Origin: Hyaloperonospora brassicae
Taxonomy: Eukaryota > Oomycota > Peronosporomycetes > Peronosporales > Peronosporaceae
Reading direction: 5' to 3'
DNA length: 64,000 nucleotides
Assembly (NCBI GenBank): GCA_947650285.1
Contig: CANTFL010000298.1
Location: 92,909 to 156,908, forward strand
Numbering within the stretch: the first letter of the stretch is position 1; every line of letters starts with the position of its first letter. The notes under the pieces are model-generated. The model did no database searches. It worked only from the letters and a program-made list of their open reading frames with translations, and had not been told where the DNA came from. Positions 40,217-52,255 of the stretch are shown here, piece after piece. The position numbers and the translations under genes were made by a program.

Positions 40217-41300
40217 TGTCAATTAAAATTACCGCTTCTGATCTCTAGTAAGTACACATGGCAATTGGATCAGCGACATCTGATTCGATCTCCACACTGT
40301 TGCATAAAGTGCACGCATCTTCTTCAAAAATGCTCGATAGTATGAAATGTAGTTCTCTGCTCTCCATTCTTTCCGATTTTTTTCTGCCGAATGGATCCAG
40401 GACTAAATATTCGCGCGCTACTAAAATTGTCAGTCACAATAATTAATGTTGGCTCAACCGCTACCGCTGCGGCTTAACAAAGAATATTAGCTCCGCGCGA
40501 AGCTTAAATGATTAGACTCACTATAAAAAAGACGCCAAGATCGACATCGAGACACCTGTTCGTTGGACTTTCACGTTGTTAAAATTTCGGTAAGTCCTCG
40601 ACCCCGGGAAATACAAATATCGCCACTTCTCCAAACGCTATTTACTTTCCTCCAGTGAGACAGCGGCAACCCATGTTGCCAGTGCGGCTTCTTCTAAAAA
40701 TTTAGCCCAATCATAAAAAAACAATTCACCTTATCGGGGGTAAGGACACGTGTTTTTCGTATAAGTCATGCCGCCGCTCATGCTTGTATAGGCGTCCATC
40801 GCTAGGCCGTCGGCCATTTGATCCTAGTATTGGGTATAAGCCCTTGGATAATTCTATTTTGTATAAGAATTTGAATAACTATTGCCCCCTCTACTATTCT
40901 TGCTGGACTTGCTTCTTCCAGCCTGGCTCATAACCACAATGGCGGCCATATGCGTCTGTGGTTCCCGTGGCCACTACAAGTCGTAGGCTCTAGATTCAAT
41001 TAGGGGGAGAATGAACGGTTTTTTCCACGCGATTGCCTCCGCAAAGATGCACGCGATCGTAATTCAATCCAGCTCTTTCGGTTAGGATGCATATGCCGGT
41101 TGTGGAATAAGTGCTCTTCGAAAGTATTGGATGTGGATGCCAACGGATTAAGAAAACAAATGACCGCACACCAAGGAAAGGGTTCCACATAGAAGTGATA
41201 TTACGCAAGTCAAGTGACCCTTCAAGGAGAAGTAGGATCCAACAAAGGGATATCATGTACAGTGTAGGTTATACATCGCGAAAACGAGTCAATTACGGTC
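40217..41300. other. Unassigned AT-rich sequence
   Basis: Only short overlapping frames on both strands. A purine run aattagggggagaatga near 40997-41013 could be a polypurine tract of a lost element, but no element body can be tied to it. Confidence 0.3.
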
Positions 41301-41304
41301 CCTA

Positions 41305-42061
41305 ATCAGAAGGCCGGGTCCCTCATTGTTGACCTCGATCCATTCTTGGTGGACTTGTTCCCTCATCGATAGATCTCGGTCCCCCAAGGTCACATGACAC
41401 CTAATTAGTCAAAAAAACCGTCAGAGCTTAAGGAAAGGATAAAGTAAAAATCCTGGAGGATCGAACTACTTTGATTATCGCAATGTACTGTCCACGTGGC
41501 AAGTAGTAGTCGAGCTTAAAGAAACGTTTTAGGGCTGTTCACCCATTTTAAGGAAGGTATAGTTGGGCCTTCTGCTCAATACAGTCGCGACGCAAGACCA
41601 GAGGCAGACAGAAATCCAGCAGGTCTTTGTATAGCGGTTTTGTCTGAAGTGACACCGTTTCTGAGGTCCAGTATCGGAACCGGTCTGCTCGGCCCTGTAA
41701 TTAGGGACTTGAAATATCATCCAGGTGGTTATGAACCCTAATTAACCAGTGAAAAGCTCAGAAGCAAAATTTTCCCCAAATAATTTGCTTATAATTCCAC
41801 TATCGACTAAATCGATCGATTGACCACCTATAAGACCGCAAAGTACAGCATATCAGCTTGACCACAGGTATTTTTCATTCGAAGTTGACATGTGTATCTT
41901 CACCTCAAGTCTCCCAAGAATTGCGAGTTACTAGCCGACGGGTACAAAGAGTGAGTCAAGGTCCATAAGCGGCGTTAGCGTGACTCGTCTGACAGTCGGC
42001 AGTCTATAATAGTGAGAGGTTTGGGGTATCATCACACAGTTCGAAACTTCACTCTACTACA
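41305..42061 (+). repeat. Decayed LTR, family-A-like subfamily C; left edge uncertain
   Basis: The right end actctactaca at 42061 precedes a primer site, so this is a 5' LTR. The U5 core agccgacgggtacaaagagt at about 41934 matches the other family A LTRs. Near its left side are four 20-bp minisatellite units (41310-41390). Confidence 0.6.
41310..41390. repeat. 20-bp minisatellite, about 4 units
   Basis: Units such as ggtccctcattgttgacct and gttccctcatcgatagatct; reverse complement of the minisatellite at 52007-52232. Confidence 0.6.
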
Positions 42062-42062
42062 A

Positions 42063-42085
42063 CGGTGATAGTACCCGAATTTTTG
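42063..42085 (+). other. Primer-binding site of subfamily C copy
   Basis: cggtgatagtacccgaattt, one base after the LTR, has the layout of a tRNA 3'-end complement (CGG for TGG). It implies a different primer tRNA from 24093-24117. Confidence 0.5.
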
Positions 42086-45000
42086 GCTAATGCGGAATAG
42101 CACCGCAAATCCCTGAAAGATGTAGGAGTTAAAATCAAGCCAAGATTAAGCCAACGACCGAAGATGCACTGGAAGGCCAATCGCCAGTGGAAAAGACACA
42201 TGGAAAAGAAGCACAAACCGGACCTTAAGCTTAAACCGGTCAACACAGTCAGGATGAAAAAAATTGAAGAAAAAATCTAAATAAAATCCATTGTTTTCGT
42301 AGAGGATACCTTATGTAATTATATCGATCTTGCGTCAGGCGACCATCAGCGAAATATGTAGCTTGAAGGGCTAAGGTCCCCGAAATAAAACACAACATTT
42401 TTGCCCCACCTGCATTAAGACAACTAAGAATGAAAGCACAATTGTCACCCATGTGGTCGCCTTCAAAGCGTCAAAACAGCTTATCTGGCTAGACGTGGAT
42501 ACAGCGATGATTTAACGTCGGCACAAGCTTGGTATCTTTCCGGAGAGTGACCTTATTACGATATACCCTCGAGATACGGTTGCTTTACCAACTCGGTGGA
42601 CTGGACTCAACAATACTAAATCTTCGGACGACACGAGACGCAAATACCGCCGTCATTGAACCCTTTCGAGAAGCATTCATAGTATTAGGCGGTTTCGATC
42701 AGTAAAACTGATTTGCTTTGTTTTTTGACCCCATCTAAACAATGTTAGTAAAAATCACAAGTATATGGGAATATTCGTCGGAGCAAGCCTACATATTGCG
42801 ACTTAAATTATTAGTAGTATGCAAAGAAATCCTGCAGACATATGTTGACGCGGAGATAAAAATATTCCCTTACGAACAATTTGTAGCACATACACTAAAT
42901 AACCCGATTAAACCAGAGGGATATAGACTTTGCGAATGACGAAGGCTGGAGAAGGCCCTAGTTCAGGTGTCAATTATTTAAGATTCCGTACAATGCTGAA
43001 TGTAGAAATGGAATCGGTCAGCTCACTCGAGTATTACCCAGATGACATGGAACTTGACCAACCTCTGGATAGGATGTCGAATGCTACACTGGGAAGGAAC
43101 CGAAGTAACTCTTAGCCTGAAACGCTCAGCAAACTTGGATCTTACAAAGGATTATACGGGACAAATTAAGACGAGGAACGAGCACGCAGCTCACTGACCA
43201 CCTTCAAGGCTACATTTACGAATGAATAGGAGCCAGACGGCAAAAAATGTCTCGTTGTCAAGGAACTGTTGACTTATTTGGCGAAGGACTAATACCGACA
43301 ATTTGGTTCATCCATCTAAAGAAGCCAAATAATCTTTTGTAAGATTTCTAAATTCAATTCTATTGTTTATGGATATCAGTTGCTCGCCAGTACTAACATT
43401 CGAAGAAGAAGCCAGATGGATTTATGCAAGACAATCTATACCGCCTGAATGTGATCAGACTAAGGGCAAATTTGTAGATCGAAGACAGATCACTTAAGAT
43501 TAGAAAAGAACAGATGGAGAACTACATTAGATTTTGTATGAACCAATGCTACCAAAGCAGTTGAATGTGCTACGTCTGTCGGATGTGAAATGTTTGGAAA
43601 TAGTGCCGAAGTCGCGTCAGCAAACGAAGGCACGAAAAGGTATTATACTGTCAGGATCGATCAGGTTATTTTAAAAGTCACCTGCCCTCCCTTTTAACGA
43701 CCAAGGGACATGATACGTCGACTGGTTCATGTGGTTTGGATGGCCCCGAATCAATCGAGTTATATCAACTCAGACTCGGACAACTCGGACAACGAAGAAA
43801 GATTACGTCGAGTGCGCCTACTGAAAACATTGTACAAAAGTACTAGGTAAAAGAAAGTCGAGGGACTGGCCTGGCCACCATCAACACCAGGCAGGGTACT
43901 CGAGACCCCGCACATCTTGGGCCGCTTTAAATACGAGTTGTTCTCGCTGCGTGTCCAGGAAGCATGGTGATTTGAGATGCTCATAGTGGATGACTGTGAC
44001 CACTATGTGAAGAAAGTCCACCCATCGAATTTTTGTATGTAAGTTGGACAAGTGTGTAGAAAGTCCCATGAAGTTGAGAGGTGCCAGATAAAATTAATGG
44101 ACTATATGATGTGTTGGTGGTTTGAACCAACCAAGAACGCCTGAATGTTGCCGGAAAAAGCCGGAATAAAACACATTAAGACGCTCGCCAGATTTTAAAC
44201 TGGTACGAGTCGATTGTTATATAATTTGTATTTTTTGCGTATGTGAAAAGACAGCCATGAAAGAGAGGGGTACTCCTACAAAGAAGATTCAATGTGTATG
44301 TCGAATATTGATAAAACGATGGTCGATATTGTGTCTATAGATGATCCTATGGATTTTGCTCAAGAAAATATATTGAAGGAGTTGAACCTGTTGGCGGGAG
44401 AATTAAGGGGGTATAAAAATACTATGCATCCAATAAATATTTAGACAATCAAAAGTCCCTGGGAGGATCAACAGTGATCGCGTAAATTTTTGATCAATAG
44501 GGATGCCGAAATATTTTACCTATATTTAGCTTTTTATTCTTTAGTAGGCTCTTAAATTGACGAAATAAAATGACAAAATTGCGTTAGTATTGATATAACG
44601 TTGTCTATTACGGCAAGGTGTGCTCGCATCAAGATCACTTAATAGTAGACTACAGTGGACATCGTTAATGTATTTTGTAAGATAAATGGTGTGCTAAGAC
44701 GTGATCTCGGGCATTAATTTCTTGTTATCTGCTGCAGATTTCGGAAAGACATGGTGAAAAGAACGCTTTGTCTTCCCTATGAAGTTTGCGTGCAACTATC
44801 TGGAAGTAGAAATGTTGATGATAACTGAGTACCAGACGGAAGTTAGCTCAGCAAGCACGTATTCGTGCTAGTGGGTATGTAGAGATATTCCCGGGAAGTC
44901 GATCTTTACTATATAAACCGTGGGCCACACGAGAAGAACGGTAGGTCATGATTATGACGCGGGGGTGGGACGTCGACAGTTGTTGAAGGTAACAAACGTA

Positions 45001-46450
45001 AGCGCCATTCCTATAATATTGGACGATTGCACGAGTTTAGGTTGTTGGACCACATACAAAATATAAAGAGCGCAAGATTTTCTTTCGGTGGAATCTTAAA
45101 CATGCGCTGAATGGATAGATGAACGTATTAGGCCTCCACTGATCCGGTCAGCCCTTAGGTATACCTAATAAATAGTACGAGAGGCCTTAACGAAATAAAG
45201 CACCGTATAATACCCCGTCGTGCAGTTTGCAGGGTCCAATGGCACCGATTCCAAATAATGCACATGTTACACCGACAGATGCCCTAGAAATACAGCGATA
45301 GTGTAAAGAAGAGGTGCATCTGCGGATAATGGCCGCTTAAGGACAAATCGTACTCGAAGATAAATCACCTGTTGAAGCCACAGACAATGAGGAGAAACCA
45401 AAGATGGGTGGATCAGCACACGCAGATGGTCAAGTATGCTATTTTGAGAGTGGAAACCTTAAAATCACAAAACAAATTTAGGATAAATTACCGTACCAAA
45501 GGTAAACACCTCGGTTAAAACTATTGGGTTGTAGTTGTTACAGATTACAGAACCAAATCGATTTTTTTTTCGAAGAGGAGGTACGACTGCGACAGATAAT
45601 ATAAAATAAAAACGAAATCTATAGATAGAAAAATGTAAGCCTTAGCACCCGCCACCCGAGGGGTATATGCAATATTAATGTGGTAAATGCAAAGCTTATT
45701 ACGCAACGCACACGAAAGGAAGCCCCTTAAATAATAGAGTAGATGGACGACTTATTCAAAGGGTTGCTATCTACAAGATGCATTTATGCCCTCAAAATAT
45801 TTATAGTCCAGTACAATTGTGATTATTGTGAAGAAGAATGGCAAGTAAATCAGACTGTGGGTCGACCACCGATTGGTAAATGTCTTGATACAACTCACGA
45901 TCTACTTTATGACTCTGATTACTGAGTAATTGAAGGATCCGTATGGTATATTGGGATACATTTCTTTTAACATGGCGAGCAGTTTTTGAGTGGTCAGTAT
46001 GACCGAGAGGGTAATACTGATCTCTGCTTTCGCCAATCCTCTAAGCTGTATAAATGGCTCCGGATACCACTAAGGCTTAATTATGCGTCTCAGATATAAC
46101 AGCGACGATTATATTAACGGTTTATATAAACTTTTACAAATTCATTGAGTGCTGACCAGACCATACAAAACATCTTTTCGCGACGGGGAACAAGATGTAC
46201 AGTTGGGTTACTCGATATTGTACCGACGGTCATATACATATATATATATATCGATGATATGATCATTCCAGCCGAAATATGGGATATTTTATATATGAAG
46301 GTAGATGTTCAATGTGTGCGACGAATAGAAATTGCTAGTCAGCGTAGCCAAGGGCTCGTGAGCGTGTCGAGACGTCAACTTGCTCAGAAATCGGTCATCT
46401 TAAAGGGGGCTAACGGCTTATTTGAAGGACCTTCAATCGTTGACTAATCT
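42086..46450 (+). pseudogene. Decayed gag, protease and RT of subfamily C copy
   Basis: Heavily mutated, recognised from islands in order. Protease end near 44760-44815 (TLCLPYEVCVQLSGSRN, matching the LADETLCLPDEVRIQLSG type). RT start at 45743-45800 (DDLFKGLLSTR) and 45820-45850 (VIIVKKNGK). RT box near 45990-46030 (VVSMTERVILISAFANP compared with VVEMTERAKLISAFVTP in family A). Catalytic YIDDMIIPAEIWDILYMKV at about 46245-46305 (family A: YIDDILIPATSWESLYAKV). Gag between 42100 and 44700 has no clear domain left. Confidence 0.7.
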
Positions 46451-49400
46451 ACCTTGATGAAAATAATTATGACTATGCAATTGCTTCTTGAAATTGTTTA
46501 CAAATGTAATAGGTTTATAAAAAACAGTGCTCAATGCGCGTCAAATTTAACTAATTGGGTTAGTTGAAATTTCATGCAGGGCGGTGAAAGATTAAGAAAA
46601 GCGATGCTGCAACTACCAGGAGGATAGGACAGAAAACATAGTCTTAATTGCAGGGAGATTTCGCCATACCCAAAATAAAATTGATACAGCACCCATTCCA
46701 ACTTGGCCAAAGTAGCCGTAATCATCGTCTCTGCCAGTGATCGTACTATCTAGGCGTCCATAGTATAGGATCGTAAAGGCTCGATCATGACGGTGTCATT
46801 ACGAGCCAGACAGTTACGGAGAATAAACAAATATAAATTACTGGGAAAAAGAAGTGTTGGCCTAACTGCGGATACTAGTAATTAAGATATACTAGGTTTG
46901 TATCCGTCCCCTCATAGACCTGACGAGGAATTCAAAGGGGAAAATCTTTCAGGAAGCAGGGGCGCCTGAAAAACTGGGACGCCTTGTTGAGCCTGTGGAT
47001 CGTTGATATCGTGAAGTAAAGTCAATCAACAAAGATGATGGTGTATCTATACGATTTATCGGCGAAGTGCCTAGACACTTCGACTAAGAAATGCGGAGCT
47101 CTTAGTTTGATATGACGAGTAGGCCTTCAGTGAAATATCTCACATCAAGATGATAATTATATACGCGGTATCTCGCCGTCGCACTTGTTCTAATATTCAG
47201 AAATATCTCTGAGATAGAATAATGCCCCACAGATCTATTATCATTTCATATATACTGATTTGCATAATTATACTAAAGATCGATGACGACTCTAATATGA
47301 TCGCTACTGATTCGCTATAGCTGATCGATGTGTTTCCAAGAGCTGAAACGAATACTAACCAGCAATTATCGGTGTAGAGTGGAAGGTACAATGGTGATGG
47401 TAGCTTGAAATTTGGCTCATTTAAGACCTATACCTAACATTAAAACCAGTTGTTGGACGCGTGTGATCAGTATATGTTGTTCATCATCCGGTATCAAATT
47501 GTTTTTGGAAGCCTAAAGGTATATAATATGGTTCGTCAAGTGTTTGCGGCCTAATTGGAAGCTCACCTGCCGGGATTGGAATTGAAAAATGATATTTCGT
47601 CCTAACCGACATTTGTGCGACGCATTATATTCGGTAGCCTGTTTTATTCCAGCCCATTATCAATAACTTCGCATTCTACAACCCGTGCATTACGAGTTGC
47701 AGGGTCCTAGACTTCCATTAGATCAACCTTGCTGTTGTAGAAAGCTAGTTTTTATACAATACGTCTCTTTAGCGATGCACAGATGTCTTTATTAAATTGT
47801 CAGAAGTATCTGAGATCGCCTTGATTGATAATAGGGTGATTAGCGTCTAGCTCTTAAGGAAATAGGCGATTGCGATTTGTCTCCATATCTGGGGATGTAA
47901 AAAGAAGTTTGGTTATAAAAGCGTGATTACGTATACTTTGTTAAATACCTAGGTATCTGGAATGCTCGTGTTCAGTAAATTCGTCTTTGGCTAGACACAC
48001 GTGGTTGTAGTCTGAGACACTCCATGCGCCATAACGGAAGCTTTAATGGAAGCGAACGGTGGTATCTTATCGTCCATTTTTATATTTAGTCACGCGTTGG
48101 AGTCGAACGAGAAGTTATTAATGGTGGTTTGAGATTTGAAGAAGGACAAGCCCTTCTTTACAATCTTTCATAATTTAAATACTTAGTTGTCTTCTCGAAA
48201 GTAAATTTACTTACAACAATAAATGCATGCACGGCTGATACAATAATCTAGTCTTATCGGAATGTCAGTGATTGGGGTGCTACTACTTTCCTTTAAACGC
48301 TAAAGATCAGGAAATGCGAACAGAAAAGATAGACTCCATAATTTGTACAATAAGCCAAGCCATTTACCCCTTTTATAGAAGTGGAAGAATTGCTAGTTGC
48401 AATTGATCCGCAGTAACAACTAAGACAGACCCCAATTACGTCACAACCTACGGGGAAGTAGATAAATACTTCAGACAGCCAGCTTATTAAAATTGTCAAC
48501 TGTATAAATGGAGAATAGAACAAATCGTGCGAATACATGATATTATTCTGGATTGTACGGCCATATCAGGTGCAGCCGAATACGCGGCAGTTTGAACAGT
48601 GCACAAAGCACATCTTCTAGTGCTGTCACATATCCCTATATTCTGGTCGATCATAATTTAGAGTGGATCACTATTGTCGGCTTTGAAATTATTTGATCCG
48701 GTGGAAGCGTCGGAGATCATGAATGCCGCACATCGGCTCCTTGCTATTTCTCGCAAGGCGCTCGTTTTAAATTTACTTTAGATGAAAGATAAAAAAACTT
48801 TAATTAAAGCTGACTCATGTGTTTCTTCATATGAGGCGACTATGGATGTCTAAACCTTTGTTTAGCGGTTAATCCTTTTTAAATATGATCCAGTAATTGA
48901 GTCTTTCCGTTTAAAATCGCAAAAAAAGATATATGAATAATCGGCCCCGCATATTCCTTGCAGCATTGCATAGTTGATGTTATGGTGAAGATGAACGAAA
49001 TCGCTCGGTCGGTATTACTACCACGTCGTCGGAGCGAGGTCTTACAAAAAAAGATCGTTAAACAAATATGGATATAGCGCATAACACAATCAACGAAATA
49101 AGATAAATCTCAGGCTTTGACGCGTATCTCATCTCGAATGTATCCAAATGAAGTAACAAGACGTTAAAATATGTGCCCTCGACGCGTCTGACTACGAAGT
49201 AGACCAGGATGATGGTTATATGTTTGTCCCTAATCAGCTATGAAAATTGGGGACCTTGTACAACCATTTTGATTGCAAGTAGTGCAGTTGTTGTAACAAG
49301 ATATTACGCGTCATCACTATACCATTTTAAAAGGATGTAACCAAAGGATTGGTAAGATATGATTCAGAGCAATGTTTACTGGTATGGTTCTTAAATCTGT

Positions 49401-50898
49401 GTGAATTGTTTCTGTACTCGATAAAATTAGTTGACTGTTAAGAGGGCAGTGTTACCCGCAATACATGCTTCACCTTCCTAAAATTCGAAGGCAACATATT
49501 CCTGCACGCTTTGCTGTAATAAACCACATAATTTCTCAACGATAATCGCTGAAAGAGTAGTACTCGTGTTGTGGATCGAATAAATTTCGAAATATGTGAT
49601 CACTACAACAAGATCGCCTGAAAAACACAGAAGCTCATAAAAAGTTACAAAGAACTTATTTTGAAAATTTGGCGCTAAGAGGGTGAACCAAAACAACCGA
49701 GTGCCGAAATTTACGCCCGACTTTCGACCCTTCAATAGGATTGCAGGACACAGAGGCGTGTTGATTTAGTACATCAAGTTATACTAATTTTAAATCGGCA
49801 GATCATTGAATATAAAATATAACCCAAGCGCTCATGATGCATTTTGCAGACGTAACTGAAACTAAGATAAATTTGAAGAACGAATGAGATAATCGATCAA
49901 AACTGTGCAGTTTGTATAAATTTTTTCCACCTAACTTATGGTTTAAGATTGTCATTTACGTTCAAATTATATGATAGACCCATAAAGATCACTCTAGTAA
50001 GCAAACAAAATCTACGACCTCATCCAGCCTGCTTAATAACTTTATTGACCTAAGGTTATTAATTGATACAAGATGTGATAAAGATCGAGCTTAAAAATCA
50101 TTTTGATCCAACGCCGCATGGATAAGAGCGTAGATTGCAACTTTGGTCATATTTGGATCGTCATAAAAAGATGGATACGCGTTTAACGTAGCTTATATGC
50201 GCCAATATTTATTTAGTGTGGCATCAATATGGGGAGATCACTCAGAATTTATAGTTACTGGTGCGCCTTACCACTCTTGCCGATTTTATTGTCTCCAATT
50301 TAAATGGATCAAGCAATTTCCGGATCGCATTGTTAGGTGTGGACTTTGATGAAGCAACCCTGACGAACGACATATTGAAAGACGATGTTGATAGTAATTA
50401 GCTGATAGTTGAAAGGATATTGGACGTATTTTAATAAAGTAAACACGTTTTAGTCTTGTAAATAATAACTAACTCACATTGAATTGATATAGACACGTTG
50501 TAGTCATGAACACAATAATTACTTAATCTACAGGGACATATTGACCCGACGTAGGTCAACGAGGAAGATTTAGACTGATCTGCTTTGTTACAAAGGTTTA
50601 ACCGAATTTAGGCAGAACGAAAAAGCTTCGTAGCGATGAAATAGCACGAATCAAAAACAAGTTTTTCACGGTGATCATCTGTTTTTGTAAAATGATTGAA
50701 AATTGTCCAAGTAGTTTTTAAAAGATACATGAATGGAGTGAGACTGAGTAAGAAGAACAAACAAGAGGCTTAAAATGTGTTTTAATGATGAGAAGGGCGA
50801 TAAAATACCCGGAACAATAGATAACGACAGCCAATGAAAAAAGTGATTCATTTATCAATCCATAATGTAGAAAAGCTAGAAATAATTAAAGATTATCT
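46451..50898. other. AT-rich, no supported gene; probably decayed retroelement
   Basis: No frame above about 85 codons and no domain I can defend. One weak RNase H-like string (LVDHNLEWI near 48643-48670, compare TDHSxLxWL) suggests the 3' half of the subfamily C pol continues here. Composition is clearly more AT-rich than the first 30 kb. Confidence 0.35.
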
Positions 50899-51070
50899 GT
50901 GAAACACTTAATTATTGATGATATAAACGACCACACGGGGTATAAACAATCCCAGGTTGATTTTGAACGAAGCACGGTATTGGTTACGCCGAAGATTGGT
51001 AAAATTTCACATCGACTAAGCAATGCAAGATCCTGTTATTTTGGTATATTTAAATTGAAGCCGCTATATA
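50899..51070 (+). pseudogene. Fragment of another Gypsy reverse transcriptase
   Basis: IIDDINDHTGYKQSQVDFER, then VTPKIGKISHRLSNARS follows the spacing of the Ty3/Gypsy RT block (D..sGYhQi.v...., fvTP.G.y.....glsNAp). It is not the family A or B version, so it represents a third Gypsy lineage. Confidence 0.55.
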
Positions 51071-51326
51071 CACCAGATCTTTTAATCCGCTGTTTTTGAG
51101 GGTAAAAAATTTATCAAAAATATATTTTGATAATAGTGACGTCGATAATACTTTAAGGACAAATTGAAGAGTTTTATTAGCGGGACCAAAACGAGATTGC
51201 CGTGTCTTTCGTGAAATACAGTAGGCCGACGAGTCCGGATCACTGTCTCGCTTGGCCAAGGTGATGTAAGTTTAGTTATAACACTTAAAAGTTTTGACTT
51301 AAGGGCAATATTACAGCGCTTAATAC

Positions 51327-52245
51327 TTTGGTGGGTAGGGTCTCAAGACTGCGTGAAGAGCCCCCTAAACACGCACTATGCTGGTCTGCCGACTTACTGG
51401 AGGGGTACCCTGATGTCGCGTATTGACCTTGCCTCACCTTGTGTACCCGCCGGCTGGCGGGTTGCACTCTTCGGTAAACTTGGACGGAGACAGCGATGTG
51501 TTGCCTTGATAGAGGAACATCTTCGTATCCAAGTGGATATAATGTACTAAGTGGGCCGGTCGATGATCGTTCGATAGATTCGACCGAGGGCGGGCTTACC
51601 ACCATATCCCTCCGATAAATTAACGCTTCTGCCTTTACGTGTGATCACAGGGCTGGTAATCTCCTGGCCTTTTCGCTCTCCCTAACCGGTGGGCTAGTAG
51701 GCCGCTTATGATAGCAAAGAATGAGGGAAAAGATTTGATTTTCGACGAATTCACATGCCAAATACTTATTGAAGTCCTACTTGCCTTTATCTCTCCACGC
51801 AACTGTCTTCAACGGAAGAGACTAAAGTTTGATCCCTTCCTCGAACCAGGCGTGCAGACTTAACAAGTCATCTCTTTATGCAAGACGACGAGCCACGTAT
51901 ATCACAAATTGAGAATTATCCAATACAATCATATCCTTAAAGTTCTCTACTCTATCTTTGCCCGTTTCATTTACTTTTCTATAAACTCGTCAGGAGTAGC
52001 CGGGTGATGACGGACCATGTCTACCAATTATAAACCCAGGTCTACCAAGGTGGGACAGGTTCTACCAATGACGGACCCAGATATAACGATGAGGGACCGG
52101 GTCTACCAGCGAGGGGCCAAGTTTTACCGAGGAGGGACCAGGTCTATCGGTGAGAGACTTAGATCTAACGATGAGGGACCGGGTTCACCCATGAGGGCCC
52201 CAGGTCTACAGGGGATAGACCGGGTCTACCAATGAGATACCGCGG
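51327..52245 (-). repeat. Decayed LTR of minus-strand family-A-like copy (3' LTR side)
   Basis: The left edge tttggtggg is the reverse complement of the family A LTR end. The U5 core appears as accttgtgtacccgccggct at about 51436. A long 20-bp minisatellite fills the far (U3) end, 52007-52232. The right edge is not exactly visible. Confidence 0.65.
52007..52232. repeat. 20-21-bp minisatellite, about 11 degenerate units
   Basis: Consensus close to gagggaccgggtctaccaat. Units include gagggaccgggtctaccagc and agggaccaggtctatcggtg. It occupies the U3 end of a minus-strand LTR; the plus-strand LTR at 41.3 kb has the same unit. Confidence 0.8.
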
Positions 52246-52255
52246 TCGGCTTCTG

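Noticed and set aside
46200..46250. YIYIYIYIDD as a protein repeat
   Set aside because: A short TA microsatellite has grown in front of the RT catalytic YIDD; no biological repeat domain.
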